64,000 bases of DNA from Ciceribacter sp. L1K22 (GCF_017599385.1 NZ_JAGFPK010000002.1:62001-126000), one strand, 5' to 3'. Positions 44,253 to 53,803 are shown, counted from the stretch's first letter. The notes: generated from the sequence alone by a model not told the origin. Program-made: numbers and translations.

Positions 44253-44256
44253 GTTC

Positions 44257-45849
44257 GTGCCCGACCATGCAGAGGAGACGGTTGTCATCGTCGGCGCCGG
44301 CATCGGCGGACTTTCCGCCGCGCTGGTCCTTGCCTGCGCCGGCCTTCGCGTGGTGGTGGTCGAGACTTCCGATGCGCCGGGCGGGAAGTTGCGGCAGGTG
44401 AAAACATCCGGGAGGACATTTGACGCTGGCCCCACCGTTCTGACGATGAAATGGGTTTTTGACGATCTACTTTCCCGCTGCGACACGTCGCTCGGCGATG
44501 AACTTGACCTTGCGCGTGCCGACGTCATTGCGCGCCACTTCTGGCAGGGAGGGGAGTGCCTCGATCTCTTTTCCGATCGCGCGGAATGCCGTCGCGCCAT
44601 CGCAGATTTCGCGGGCATGCGCGAGGCGGAGGGGTTCAGCCGTTTCGCTGATGACAGCGCCCGTGTCTATCAGTTGCTGGAGCGAAGCTTTATCGATGCG
44701 ACACGTCCAAACCCGCTGTCGCTTTCGAGCCGTATCGGCCTTCATCGGCCAGCGTCGCTTTTGGCGCTGAAACCGTTTTCGTCTCTCTGGGCCGCACTGG
44801 GAGGCTACTTCAACGACATTCGCCTCAGGCAATTGTTTGCCCGCTACGCCACCTACTGTGGCTCCTCGCCTTTCCTGTCGCCGGCCACACTCATGCTGGT
44901 GGCGCATGTCGAACAGGCGGGGGTCTGGATCGTCAATGGCGGGATACATGCCTTAGCGCTTTGTCTCATGCGGATCGCGAGCGATCTGGGCGTGGCGTTT
45001 CATTTCGGGGAAAGCGTCGCGCGAATAGAGAGGGATGCATCTGGGCGGGCGGTGACTGGCGTTATAACCGATCGCCAACGGCATCTGGCATCTCATCACG
45101 TCATCTATAACGGCGATGTGGCGGCGCTCCCGCAGCTGACGGGCGGCATAGGAAAGCCTCGCACTCCGCCCGAGCGCTCGCTTTCGGCGCTGGTGGCTTG
45201 CGGCGCGCTCGTGCCGCAAGGCGTGCCGCTCCGCCACCACACCGTTTTCTTCGCAGATGACTACGAGCAGGAATTCAACGCGATCTTCCGGCACCAAAGG
45301 CGGCCGGCCGATCCTACGGTCTACGTCTGTGCCCAGGACCGATCCGCCGACGGGAGGCATGATCCGCGCGTCGACAACGGTCCGGAGCGTCTCTACTTCC
45401 TCATGAACATGCCGGCGGATGGCGATCGCCGACGTTACGACGAAAGAGAGGTTGAACAATGCCTGACGTCGATGGAACGTCGCCTGGCCCGGAACGGGCT
45501 ACAGATAGATCTCGACCCGGCGAAGCTCTCGACGACGGCGCCGGATCAGTTCAATCGGCTCTATCCCGCAACCGGCGGAGCACTCTACGGCATGGCATCG
45601 CACGGGTGGATGGCTTCCTTTCAGCGCCCGACGGCGAATACGCCCCTGAAGGGGCTGTACCTGGCGGGCGGCAGCGTGCATCCCGGGCCGGGGGTGCCGA
45701 TGGCCGCCCTTTCGGGCAAGATCGCGGCGGAATGCCTGCTGGCGGACAGGGTTTCGCACGGCCGGTCCCGCCCGGTGGCTATCACTGGTGGTATGCCGAC
45801 GCGATCAGCGATTGCGGCCGCTTCGCCTTCACGGTCATCGCCTTCGTAG
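44257..45849 (+). CDS. crtD: Hydroxyneurosporene/methoxyneurosporene dehydrogenase (C-3,4 desaturase)
   Basis: 530 residues from GTG 44257 (RBS GGAAGGA). FAD-dependent CrtI-type desaturase with N-terminal VVIVGAGIGGLSAALVLACAGLRVVVVETSDAPGGKL, FDAGPTVLTM and C-terminal GLYLAGGSVHPGPGVPMAALSGKIAAECLL. It introduces the 3,4 double bond into hydroxylated carotenoids. The usual end is near ADR; here about 30 more residues (VSHGRSRPVAITGGMPTRS...) follow, read over the start of crtC in another frame. Confidence 0.92.
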   Translation: MPDHAEETVVIVGAGIGGLSAALVLACAGLRVVVVETSDAPGGKLRQVKTSGRTFDAGPTVLTMKWVFDDLLSRCDTSLGDELDLARADVIARHFWQGGECLDLFSDRAECRRAIADFAGMREAEGFSRFADDSARVYQLLERSFIDATRPNPLSLSSRIGLHRPASLLALKPFSSLWAALGGYFNDIRLRQLFARYATYCGSSPFLSPATLMLVAHVEQAGVWIVNGGIHALALCLMRIASDLGVAFHFGESVARIERDASGRAVTGVITDRQRHLASHHVIYNGDVAALPQLTGGIGKPRTPPERSLSALVACGALVPQGVPLRHHTVFFADDYEQEFNAIFRHQRRPADPTVYVCAQDRSADGRHDPRVDNGPERLYFLMNMPADGDRRRYDEREVEQCLTSMERRLARNGLQIDLDPAKLSTTAPDQFNRLYPATGGALYGMASHGWMASFQRPTANTPLKGLYLAGGSVHPGPGVPMAALSGKIAAECLLADRVSHGRSRPVAITGGMPTRSAIAAASPSRSSPS

Positions 45850-46691
45850 GCTCGGTGTTTTCGCCTTACTACCACTGGTCCGGCCGCCGCCGCCCGGAGA
45901 ACCATGTCGCTTTCAACATCGCGCTCTATGCGCCCGGACGAAATTTCTGGGCGATGACGGAACGTGGTGTGACGAGCCTGACTCGGGACGCGAAGCGCCT
46001 GACAATCGGCGACAGCAGCATGGAGATGGCAGATGGGCGGCTGTCGATCCGCTTCAACGAGACGGCCCTGCCATGGCCGGGGCAGCGGGCTTGGCCAACG
46101 CCGATCTCCGGCTCGATCGACATCATGTCCAAAAGCGTATGTGGGGAGGTATTCTCGCTCGACGAGGCCGGGCATCATTTCTGGTCGCCGCGCATGGCCA
46201 AGGCGTCCGCGTCCATTGCCTGTTCCGCTCTGCCTGGCGGTGGATGGCGGGGCAGGGCTTATCATGACATGAACTTCGGCGATCGGCCTGTCGAAGAGGA
46301 TTTCATTGGCTGGGACTGGGCGCGCGGCAGCGAAAGCCCAGAGGACGACACCGTCATTCTCTATGATGCGCTGTTGCGCGGCGGCGGACGGAAGCGACTT
46401 GCGCTTCAAACGGACGGGCAGGAACTGCGCCGGATCGGGATGCCGCACCGCCGCAATCTGCCGAGGGGATTCTGGGGCGTGCGTTGCGGTGTTCCATGCG
46501 ATGATGACAGGAGTGCCGTGATCACACGTCGACTTGAAGATTCGCCGTTTTACATGCGGTCGATCGTCGACACGGTGGTGAATGGCAGGAGGCTGCACAT
46601 GGTGCATGAAACGCTCGATTGCGTGAGGCTTGGAAATCCCCTGGTCCGGCTGATGCTGCCGTTCCGCATGCCGCGCCGGACAGGGCGCTAG
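45732..46691 (+). CDS. crtC: Acyclic carotenoid 1,2-hydratase
   Basis: 319 residues if started at ATG 45732 (MPAGGQGFARPVPPGGYHWWYADAI). Adds water to the psi end group of neurosporene/lycopene. The conserved opening is GGYHWWYADAISDCGRFAFTVIAFVGSVFSPYYHWSGRRRPENHVAFN, and RAYHDMNFGDRPVEEDFIGWDW follows. Its first 118 nt overlap the end of crtD. No alternative start after crtD keeps the conserved region. The stop TAG shares CTAG with the minus-strand small gene. Confidence 0.92.
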   Translation: MPAGGQGFARPVPPGGYHWWYADAISDCGRFAFTVIAFVGSVFSPYYHWSGRRRPENHVAFNIALYAPGRNFWAMTERGVTSLTRDAKRLTIGDSSMEMADGRLSIRFNETALPWPGQRAWPTPISGSIDIMSKSVCGEVFSLDEAGHHFWSPRMAKASASIACSALPGGGWRGRAYHDMNFGDRPVEEDFIGWDWARGSESPEDDTVILYDALLRGGGRKRLALQTDGQELRRIGMPHRRNLPRGFWGVRCGVPCDDDRSAVITRRLEDSPFYMRSIVDTVVNGRRLHMVHETLDCVRLGNPLVRLMLPFRMPRRTGR

Positions 46692-46840
46692 GCGCCTTCA
46701 TCCTTGCCGGGGTCTTTTCCTTGAGGTGTCTTGTCCTCGCGATCGTATTTGCGAAGGTCGCGCATCTGCCAGATGTAGAAGGCGATGGCCAGGCCGAAGA
46801 CGAAGGCCGCTTCGACGAGGCCGTAATGATTCTCAAGCAA
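46688..46840 (-). CDS. Small 50-residue membrane protein after crtB
   Basis: 50 codons from TTG 46840 (ribosome site GGAAAGGGCGGG, 8 nt overlap with crtB) to TAG at 46688-46690. Translated it reads LLENHYGLVEAAFVFGLA..., with one helix (about residues 8-24, ending IAFYIWQ) followed by the basic MRDLRKYDRED and a charged, Lys/Asp/Gly-rich tail. It is too short to be found by usual length cut-offs. Small helix proteins of this kind follow crtB in some phototrophs; this similarity is from memory. Function unknown. Its stop overlaps that of crtC tail to tail. Confidence 0.7.
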   Translation of the reverse strand: MLENHYGLVEAAFVFGLAIAFYIWQMRDLRKYDREDKTPQGKDPGKDEGA

Positions 46841-48002
46841 GTCGACCCGCCCTTTCCCATCGCTCAAGACGGCGCAATCTGCGATCCTCGCGACTTCGTC
46901 TCTGGAGCTCGATCATGATCGAGGTGAACCGTTCCACTCTCGCTGAGGCATTTGGCGATGACCTCTGCCCCCCTTGGGACGGAGCGGCTGCATCGGCGGC
47001 CATAGCGACGAGCCGCGCGACGCTCGCATCGATTGTCGACGCGTTCGTGTCCGTAGCGGCAAGCGCTATCGGTCTTGCAGCTTTCATCATCAGGATGAGC
47101 TTGCGCGGCAGCGTTGTCCGTGCCCGAGACGAGACCGTGTCATAGCCGTTTGCCACGATGGTGCGGCCGATGTCCTGATAGATCAGGGCGGCAGTCCGGA
47201 TCGCGTGGCGGCAGTCAACGGGCAGGTGCTCGATTCCTGCGTGGGCAAGGGCATAGTGGCGGTCGGCTTCGGCGAGCAATCGCTTTATAACCTCGGCCAG
47301 TTGGCGAGAAAAACAGGGTGCGCGCAAGAAGGCATCGGCATGCAGACCCACCTCGTCCAGCCATTCCAGCGGCAGGTAGAGCCGGCCGTTGCGGGCATCC
47401 TCGCCAACATCGCGGGCAATGTTGGTCAGTTGCATGGCAAGGCCCAGATCGGCCGCCCTTGCCAATGTCCAACTATCCTTGGCGCCCATGACGAGCGACA
47501 TCATCAGTCCGACGGTCGCGGCGACGCCAGCCGCATAGTCCTTCACCTCTTCGATCGTTCGGTAATGCCGGTCCTCTACATCCATGGCAAACCCGTCCAG
47601 GAGCGCCGCCGGTATGCCCTTCGGGATGCGATGGTCGTGCACGAGGCGGGCAAAGGCCCGATCGCAGGCGTGATCAGAGGGCCTACCCTCATAGATGTGG
47701 TCAAGCCGCTGACGCAGCCGCTTCAGCGCATCGGGCCTGCGCCCCGTGTCGTCGATGATGTCGTCCGAATGACGACAGAAGGCGTAGAGCGCATGCGCAG
47801 CCCGCCGCGTCTGGCGCGGCAAGATGAGCGAGGCGATATGGAATGATTTCGACCCGCGCCGGATCGACGCGGTGCACGACTGCAGATCGGTCTCGTCGCC
47901 TGTGAAGCCATAATTCAGAATGGCTGATCGACTGCGGAAAGGCCGCGCCAAGGCCTCATCATCGCGCTCGGTCGCCGCCATTCCAAATGCCGTCTCGGTC
48001 AT
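46833..48002 (-). CDS. crtB: Phytoene synthase
   Basis: 389 residues. Joins two GGPP to phytoene. Squalene/phytoene synthase motifs: first Asp-rich segment YAFCRHSDDIIDDTG, second NIARDVGEDARNGRLYLPLEWL. N-terminal DLQSCTASIRRGSKSFHIAS is family typical. The start ATG overlaps the crtI stop by 1 codon-step (ATGA), and it belongs to the bchI-D-O-crtI-B operon. Confidence 0.95.
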   Translation of the reverse strand: MTETAFGMAATERDDEALARPFRSRSAILNYGFTGDETDLQSCTASIRRGSKSFHIASLILPRQTRRAAHALYAFCRHSDDIIDDTGRRPDALKRLRQRLDHIYEGRPSDHACDRAFARLVHDHRIPKGIPAALLDGFAMDVEDRHYRTIEEVKDYAAGVAATVGLMMSLVMGAKDSWTLARAADLGLAMQLTNIARDVGEDARNGRLYLPLEWLDEVGLHADAFLRAPCFSRQLAEVIKRLLAEADRHYALAHAGIEHLPVDCRHAIRTAALIYQDIGRTIVANGYDTVSSRARTTLPRKLILMMKAARPIALAATDTNASTIDASVARLVAMAADAAAPSQGGQRSSPNASARVERFTSIMIELQRRSREDRRLRRLERWERAGRLA

Positions 48003-49561
48003 CAGCTTATCCTCGAGGGGGCTCGGCCAACGTATGCGGATGGATCCGGCACAAGCTCGGACACGATGCGGGCCGACGAGACAACGCCGGGCAGGCCAGC
48101 GCCGGGATGGGTGCCGGCACCGCAGAGATAGAGGTTGTCGAGTTCCTCACTGCGGTTGTGCGGCCTGAACCACGCGCTCTGAAGAAGCTTGGGCTCGAGA
48201 GCGAAGGCAGCGCCCTGCCATGACTGCAGCCTGTCACGGAAATCAATCGGCGTGGCTATCCGCGACGTGACGATGTGCTTGCTCAGGTTTGGCAGCACCG
48301 TGTTTTCCAGACGCTTCTCGATCCGCCTCCGGTATACTTCGGCCATCTCGTCCCAGTTGGTCGAACCGCCAAGATTGGGAACGGGGCTGAGCACATAGAA
48401 CGCATCGCATCCATCGGGCGCGACCGTCGGATCGACCGCGCTCGGCCGGTGCAGGTAGAGGCTGAAGTCTTCGGCAAGGTGCTGGCGGTGGAATATGTCG
48501 CTCAGCAGCGGGCGATAGCGCGGCCCGAACAGCATCGTATGGTGATAGACATCATCGTAACGCCTGTCGGTTCCGAAATACCAGACGAAAAGGCCCATGG
48601 AGTAATCTCCGCGGCCGATCTTGGCGTCGGTCCAGCGGCGGCGCGGATGATCCTTGAGCATCTTGGCGTAGAGGGTGGCCGGGTCCGCGTTGGAGACCAC
48701 GATATCCGCCGCCACGGTTTCGCCGGAGGAAAGCCGGACTGCGGTCGCCCGCCGTCCCTCGGTCACAATCGTCTCGACACTTTCGCCGAGCCGGATCGTA
48801 CCTCCGTTTCGCCGCACGAGATTGGCTATGCCGTCGACCAGGGCATTGGTCCCGCTCATGGCATAGTGCACGCCATAGCGGCTCTCCAGATGGGCAATCA
48901 GGCAGTAGAAGGAGGTGGCCGAAAAGGGATTGCCGCCGATCAGCAATGGATGAAAGGAGAAGATCGTCCTGAGCTTTTCGTTGCGGAAATGCCGGGCGAC
49001 AACCGAGTAGACCGAACGATACCCGCCCAGCCTCACGAGACCCGCAAGCGTTCGCGCCGTAAAGGCGAGGCTGTGGAAAGGCTGGTCGGCCAATTGTTCG
49101 AAGGCGACCTCGTAGATCCTGCGGCTTTCGTCCATGAAGCCACGATAGCCGGCAACATCGCGAGGTTCGAAGCGGGCTACCTCCGCTTCCATCGCGGCCT
49201 TGTCGCCGGAATAGTCAAACCAGGTGCCGTCGTCGAACCGGATTCGGTAGAATGGATCGCAGGCCCTGAGTTCGACATCGTCCTGCATCCGGCCGCCGCA
49301 ATCGCGCCAAAGCTCTTCGAACAGCCAGGGTGCTGTAATGATCGTGGGCCCGGCATCAAAGACGAAGCCATCCTGACGGTGGGCGTAGGCGCGTCCGCCG
49401 GGTGCGTCGAGCGGATCGAAGATCGTGACGCGGTAGCCGCGCGCGGCCAGAAGCGCGCCAGACGAAAGACCGCCGACCCCGGCGCCTATTACCACCGCGT
49501 GCGGCCGCGACGGGTCGTGGTTTATTGAGTCCGGTCGTGGAAAGCGTTCTGCGACATTCAT
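48002..49561 (-). CDS. crtI: Phytoene desaturase
   Basis: 519 residues from ATG 49561, overlapping the bchO stop. FAD-binding motif HAVVIGAGVGGLSSGALLAARGYRVTIFD, then RAYAHRQDGFVFDAGPTIITAP, and C-terminal CGAGTHPGAGLPGVVSSARIVSE. Carries out the desaturations from phytoene to neurosporene or lycopene. Which product it forms cannot be told from the sequence. Confidence 0.95.
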   Translation of the reverse strand: MNVAERFPRPDSINHDPSRPHAVVIGAGVGGLSSGALLAARGYRVTIFDPLDAPGGRAYAHRQDGFVFDAGPTIITAPWLFEELWRDCGGRMQDDVELRACDPFYRIRFDDGTWFDYSGDKAAMEAEVARFEPRDVAGYRGFMDESRRIYEVAFEQLADQPFHSLAFTARTLAGLVRLGGYRSVYSVVARHFRNEKLRTIFSFHPLLIGGNPFSATSFYCLIAHLESRYGVHYAMSGTNALVDGIANLVRRNGGTIRLGESVETIVTEGRRATAVRLSSGETVAADIVVSNADPATLYAKMLKDHPRRRWTDAKIGRGDYSMGLFVWYFGTDRRYDDVYHHTMLFGPRYRPLLSDIFHRQHLAEDFSLYLHRPSAVDPTVAPDGCDAFYVLSPVPNLGGSTNWDEMAEVYRRRIEKRLENTVLPNLSKHIVTSRIATPIDFRDRLQSWQGAAFALEPKLLQSAWFRPHNRSEELDNLYLCGAGTHPGAGLPGVVSSARIVSELVPDPSAYVGRAPSRIS

Positions 49562-50466
49562 GCTGCATCGACCCCTTGGCATCGTCGCGGTTCCACGGCA
49601 TCCAAGATCACCTGGCATACGAAGCCGGGATCGCGCTCATGCAGCAGATGACCGCCATGATCCGATATGGCGAGCCGCGCGTTTCTTGCGATTTTGGCCG
49701 CATGCTCCGAATTGCGGATCGGAACCATCGGGTCGTCCCTGCTGGCAATCAACGTCGCCGGTGCCGAGAGCTCTTGCAGCATTCCGTCAAAACGGGTCAG
49801 GTCCCATGCGGCCATCATGCCGAGTGCTCCGCGTACATGGCCAGGGGATGCGAGAAGCCGCCGGTAGAGTGCGGCGCCGAAGGCGTCTATCTGGGAACCC
49901 GTTGCCGACAGAAGGTTGCCGCCGAGGGGCGTGCTGCGTGCGAGCAGCGAGAACATCGAGGCTGAAAACGGATTGGCAAATAGCAGTTTTGCCATGGGGG
50001 AAAACAACCGGTCGCCGCGGATGGGAAGGAAGGCGCCGTTGATCCCGACGACAGTTGGCTGTGTGTCGGACCGCGTCGTCGTTGCGAGCGACACGGCTAT
50101 CGCTGCGCCCGCGGAATGGCCGATAACCGCGGCGGGTTTAAAGGCGAGAGTGGTGAGCAGCGCTGTGAGCGAGCGCGTCATGCCGGGAAGGGAAAGATCG
50201 GCGGTGGCGTAAGGACGGGTAAAGCCATGGCAGGGCAGATCGACCGCAACGACACGATAACGCTCTGCCAGGCGTGGCAAGACGTGCCGCCAGGAATGGG
50301 TCGATGCGCCGGTGCCATGCAGGAGGAGAAGGCCGGGATTTTCCGTCGGACCCATCATCTGTACGTGCCACCTGAAGCCAGCAGCCTCGACGAACCGGCT
50401 GGCCGAGTGGTTCGGCCAGTCCCGTCCGTCCCGCTCCCAGTCCAGCCATGTCTCACTGATCGTCAT
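49558..50466 (-). CDS. bchO: BchO, alpha/beta hydrolase linked to magnesium chelatase
   Basis: 302 residues, alpha/beta-hydrolase fold. Visible: HVQMMGPTENPGLLLLHGTGASTHSWRHVLPRLAERYRVVAVDLPCHG and nucleophile elbow GHSAGAAIAVSL, with a C-terminal His in HGGHLLHERDPGF. BchO is always near bchD/bchI in phototrophic alphaproteobacteria but its reaction remains unproven. Recent work links BchO-type proteins to hydrolytic roles in chlorophyll metabolism; I take no stand. Start ATGA overlaps bchD. Confidence 0.92.
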   Translation of the reverse strand: MTISETWLDWERDGRDWPNHSASRFVEAAGFRWHVQMMGPTENPGLLLLHGTGASTHSWRHVLPRLAERYRVVAVDLPCHGFTRPYATADLSLPGMTRSLTALLTTLAFKPAAVIGHSAGAAIAVSLATTTRSDTQPTVVGINGAFLPIRGDRLFSPMAKLLFANPFSASMFSLLARSTPLGGNLLSATGSQIDAFGAALYRRLLASPGHVRGALGMMAAWDLTRFDGMLQELSAPATLIASRDDPMVPIRNSEHAAKIARNARLAISDHGGHLLHERDPGFVCQVILDAVEPRRCQGVDAA

Positions 50467-52319
50467 GTCCGTGCCGCCTCCATCGAGGCATTCACGAGAC
50501 CGGACATCCGGGCCGAATCCGCCTGGCGTAGAATATGCAATTCGGCACCGAGCTGTCCCGCCAGAAGCGTGACGCTTTCACGCGGTCGTCGAGCGATGTC
50601 GATACAGATCGACGGTATTCCCTCCGTCCGGCAAAGACCTGCGAGGTGCCCGGTCTGCCGCGAAGCGAGCAATCTGTCGGGCGTGCCGTCAAGCGCGACG
50701 TTACCGCTGCCGTCGGTCATGACGACCAGTACAGGCGTGTTGCCCCGCCGTCGTTCCGCGAGAGCAAGCCCCAACCCCTTTTCAAGACCGGAGGCAAGCG
50801 GCGTAGGACCGCCGCCTGGCAGGGCCGCGAGCTTGCGCTTGGCGGCAACCAGCGAGCGTGTCGGTGGCATGACGATCTCCGCGCTTGTTCCACGAAAGGC
50901 GATCAGCGCCACCTCGTCGCGTCGGATGTAGCATCTGGCGAGCAGCTGCTCGATCGCCCCCTTTGTTTCGCCCAGCCGTTCAAGCGCCGTCGAGCCCGAG
51001 GCGTCGACGACGAAGATCGCTGTCGAGGGGTTATGGTGTTGCCGCCGCCGGTAGCGAAAATCCTCCTTGCGGATCAGCAATCTCCTGGGCAGCCCTGCGT
51101 CTTTCAGCTCGGCCCCGTCCTCATGTCTTGATCCTTGGTTCAGAAGATGAGCCCGGATCACCTGCCAAGGCGCTGCTGCCCTCAGCGTGCCGACGATATC
51201 AGGTCTTGCATCCGGATAGGGCTGGTTGCGGCTTTCCCCGTAAGGTCGGCCGCGCCGCGCATTCTTCGATCGGCTTCCGGCCTTGCCGGCGCGATTGCCA
51301 TTTCGGGTCGGGCGCGCGACACTGGCAAGAGACAGGCCCTCGATCGTTCCGCGTTCCACCGCCGCCAGCACTTCCGTCAGGCTATCGAGTGCGGCCGCCG
51401 GAGGTTCGCGCTCGGTCTCATGAGGTGCTGTCGAATCGGCATTGCCTGCCGCCTGATCTGGCGTGTGCTCGCTGCCTGGGGGTTCGATCTCGCTGCGTCC
51501 TTCGCTCTCAACCAGTCGGATACCGAGGCAAAGCCTCAATGCAACCAGTCCATCCTTGGCATTGACCTCGTTGCGCCCGGCTTTCGCGGCGAGGATGCGG
51601 CTGGTCTTCAGCAGGTGCAGGAGCGTTCGTAACGAGGCGTGGCCGGCGGAAACGGCGATCGCGGAAAGTTGCCCCGCCAGATCATCGCTGACCGTCACGA
51701 CTCGCCAATCGTCGGACAGCCAGTTTCCGTCGATCGGCGGCGTCTCCAAAACGGTCCGCCAGGTTATGCCGTCGAGGTTCACATGCAGGCCAAGACGATC
51801 AGCCAACGCCGCGGGTGGCCGCTCTTCCGGTTCCGCCGCTTCATCGAGCGCCACAATCGCGAACGATGCAGGAACCGGTGCATCATTGTCATGGGTCACG
51901 CGAAGGGTCGGGCAAAACCCGGTGTCCATCGCTTCGGCAATGATCGCGGCTGGCCCGGCCTCCAGGCGTTCAGCCATCGGAACGATCAGAACACCGTCGT
52001 TGGCCGCGGCCAGGATGCCGCGATCCCAGACCAGTCGGCCCTGTCTCGTCGTTGCAGCAAGATCGAGGTGGCCGCACAGCATGCTTGCGGAAGCGCCAAC
52101 GGGAAGGCGCAGGAACGGGATGCTATCCCGCATGAGCGATCGCAAGTGATCGAGAAAGCGATCGCGGACACCGCCGGCGCGCGCCGTCAGCCATAGGCCG
52201 CCAAGATCGTGACCGCCGACCGCAAAAATCTCGGCCGCCAGAAGGGCGTCGCGCCATCGGTCTTCGCTATGCCGAAGCATGGCTTCATGAAGACCGTCCT
52301 CGGCGCCGACGTCACGCAT
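50463..52319 (-). CDS. bchD: Magnesium chelatase subunit D
   Basis: 618 residues from ATG 52319 ([15 protein letters not shown]), 8-nt overlap with bchI. Degenerate AAA+ N-terminal half, an acidic/proline linker in the middle (about 290-400), and a von Willebrand A domain at about 436-618 with the metal site [15 protein letters not shown]. It bridges BchI hexamers to BchH. The start is ambiguous: an upstream ATG at 52439 would extend into bchI and is not needed. Confidence 0.93.
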   Translation of the reverse strand: MRDVGAEDGLHEAMLRHSEDRWRDALLAAEIFAVGGHDLGGLWLTARAGGVRDRFLDHLRSLMRDSIPFLRLPVGASASMLCGHLDLAATTRQGRLVWDRGILAAANDGVLIVPMAERLEAGPAAIIAEAMDTGFCPTLRVTHDNDAPVPASFAIVALDEAAEPEERPPAALADRLGLHVNLDGITWRTVLETPPIDGNWLSDDWRVVTVSDDLAGQLSAIAVSAGHASLRTLLHLLKTSRILAAKAGRNEVNAKDGLVALRLCLGIRLVESEGRSEIEPPGSEHTPDQAAGNADSTAPHETEREPPAAALDSLTEVLAAVERGTIEGLSLASVARPTRNGNRAGKAGSRSKNARRGRPYGESRNQPYPDARPDIVGTLRAAAPWQVIRAHLLNQGSRHEDGAELKDAGLPRRLLIRKEDFRYRRRQHHNPSTAIFVVDASGSTALERLGETKGAIEQLLARCYIRRDEVALIAFRGTSAEIVMPPTRSLVAAKRKLAALPGGGPTPLASGLEKGLGLALAERRRGNTPVLVVMTDGSGNVALDGTPDRLLASRQTGHLAGLCRTEGIPSICIDIARRPRESVTLLAGQLGAELHILRQADSARMSGLVNASMEAART

Positions 52320-53346
52320 GAGCGTATCCGCTTTCGAGGGAGGCCAGTGCCCGCTCAATTCTCGGCGTGCTTCCTGCGTCGTCCAATGGATCGCGGCGCA
52401 ATCGGTGGCAGAGAACCATCGGTGCGATCGCCTCGACATCCGCCCAGGTGATCGCCGAGCGGCCGTCCAGCGCTGCGGCAGCGCGACCGGCGCGCATCAA
52501 GGTCAGTTCACCGCGCATTCCATCGATGCCGAGCCGCATGCACAGCTGCGACATCCGCGACAGGACAGCTTCCGGGATTTCTACCTGCCGAAGCATCTTT
52601 CTGGCCGCGACGACGCGATTTCGGATCGCGGCTTCGCGTTTCCCCCATTCCGCGGCAAAGGCGGCGGGGTCTGTTTCATAGGCGTCGCGGCGTCGGATGA
52701 CTTCGATGCGCATCGAAAGGTCGTTGATGGTTCGGACATCGACGGCGAGGCCGAAGCGATCCAGCAGCTGTGGCCTGAGGTCACCCTCTTCAGGATTGCC
52801 GCTCCCGACGAGAACGAAACGGGCGGAATGGCGAACGCTCAGTCCCTCACGCTCGACGACATTGACACCCGACGCTGCCGCATCGAGCAGGAGGTCCACG
52901 AGGTGATCCTCGAGAAGGTTGATTTCATCGATATAGAGAAAGCCGCGATTGGCAGCGGCGAGCAGACCGGGCTCGAAGGCCTTTTCCCCGGCAACGAGGG
53001 CCTTCTCTATGTCCAGCGAACCACACACCCTGTCCTCGGTCGCACCGAGCGGCAGGTCGACCATCGGTGTGCGGATCTTGATGGAGGGCGGCTTGTGTTT
53101 TCCTTCGCCTCGGCAATGGCGACAGGCTTCCTGTGGCTCTCCCGGCAGGCAGTTGTAGCGGCAGCCCTGGCGCGTTTCGATTTTCGGAAGAAGCTCTGCC
53201 AGCGCGCGTACGGCGGTCGACTTGCCCGTGCCGCGGTCGCCAAAAATCAGCACGCCGCCAAGCATCGGCTCAACTGCCGCCATCAACAGAGCGTTCTTCA
53301 TATCCTCCTGGCCAACGATGGCTGCAAATGGAAACGGCAGTGTCAT
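52312..53346 (-). CDS. bchI: Magnesium chelatase ATPase subunit I
   Basis: 344 residues from ATG 53346 ([20 protein letters not shown]). AAA+ ATPase with Walker [10 protein letters not shown] at 36-44, Walker [14 protein letters not shown], sensor [20 protein letters not shown]. Forms the motor that drives Mg insertion by BchH. First gene of the bchI-D-O-crtI-B-small gene operon; a PpsR operator lies 22 nt upstream. Confidence 0.96.
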   Translation of the reverse strand: MTLPFPFAAIVGQEDMKNALLMAAVEPMLGGVLIFGDRGTGKSTAVRALAELLPKIETRQGCRYNCLPGEPQEACRHCRGEGKHKPPSIKIRTPMVDLPLGATEDRVCGSLDIEKALVAGEKAFEPGLLAAANRGFLYIDEINLLEDHLVDLLLDAAASGVNVVEREGLSVRHSARFVLVGSGNPEEGDLRPQLLDRFGLAVDVRTINDLSMRIEVIRRRDAYETDPAAFAAEWGKREAAIRNRVVAARKMLRQVEIPEAVLSRMSQLCMRLGIDGMRGELTLMRAGRAAAALDGRSAITWADVEAIAPMVLCHRLRRDPLDDAGSTPRIERALASLESGYAHA

Positions 53347-53367
53347 GGAAACCGTCCTCTCTTGGAG

Positions 53368-53385
53368 TGTCAATTTATATTGACA
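53368..53385. promoter_or_regulatory. PpsR operator upstream of bchI
   Basis: Exact TGT-N12-ACA, with TGTCAA and TTGACA half sites, 22 nt before the bchI start. A separate half site TTGACA is at 53414-53419. Confidence 0.88.
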
Positions 53386-53592
53386 CTTATCGGGCCATGT
53401 TTGAAGGGGTTTATTGACACTTTGTGTGGAGCTGCTGCGATTAGGCCGCCCGACATGCCTGGAGCGCCCGGCGGGATGAAGACACCATGGCCATGATCGG
53501 CGGTGCCCGTTGACGTGCAAACCTGCTGCAAAACTGTGCAGCTCTGGGCCTGCCGGTACCGCAAAACACTAGAGTTCACTGCCTTCCTCAGT
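53386..53592. other. Non-coding region with TGCA repeats, possible activator site
   Basis: No protein is supported here. Three TGCA words at 53516-53519, 53527-53530 and 53537-53540 lie about 55-100 nt before the sigma-54-type promoter, and GCTGCA/TGCAGC (53525-53542) form a 6-bp inverted repeat. The spacing does not match the usual NtrC site (TGCACC-N5-GGTGCA), so activator identity is open. Confidence 0.35.
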
Positions 53593-53610
53593 TTGGCATG
53601 AGGCTTGCTT
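53593..53610 (+). promoter_or_regulatory. Sigma-54-type promoter of the guanidine operon
   Basis: TTGGCATG-N4-TTGCTT: GG at 53595-53596 and GC at 53607-53608, exactly 10 nt apart, as in the -24/-12 elements recognised by RpoN. Predicted transcription start is about 53620, directly in front of the riboswitch aptamer. This would tie the operon to nitrogen limitation. Confidence 0.65.
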
Positions 53611-53622
53611 CCTAGTGAGGCA

Positions 53623-53730
53623 GAGTTAGCCGCTAGGGTTCCGGCGCCGTCAGGCGTGGCTGGTCCGAGAGCGGCTACCGGCCGGGGAGATATCCGGCCG
53701 GGTGCACGGCGGGACAAAAGCCCGGGAGAC
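53623..53730 (+). promoter_or_regulatory. Guanidine-I (ykkC) riboswitch aptamer
   Basis: Conserved blocks in order: CTAGGGTTCCG (53633-53643), CTGGTCCGAGAG (53660-53671) and GCGGGACAAAAGCCCGGGAGA-type core (53710-53729). The flanking AGCCGCT (53627-53633 region) pairs with AGCGGCT (53670-53676) to form P1, and CCGGCCGG (53678-53685) pairs with 53694-53701 for P2. This is the free-guanidine aptamer class formerly called ykkC, and the enzyme genes downstream fit it. Confidence 0.9.
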
Positions 53731-53741
53731 CTCGTAAGCCA

Positions 53742-53777
53742 AGGGATTGGCACGATGGTCCATGCCGATCCCTTTTT
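53742..53777 (+). terminator. Riboswitch-controlled intrinsic terminator
   Basis: AGGGATTGGCA (53742-53752) pairs with TGCCGATCCCT (53763-53773), eleven base pairs including one U-G, followed by a TTTTT run (53773-53777). It stands between the aptamer and the first gene, so guanidine binding presumably prevents its formation and switches the operon on. Confidence 0.75.
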
Positions 53778-53803
53778 GAGAAGAGCAAAAAGGGGAATTT
53801 CAT

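Noticed and set aside
53516-53542. NtrC-type enhancer
   Set aside because: TGCA repeats are present but spaced 6-7 nt, not the usual 9 nt between TGCA words, so I do not name the activator.
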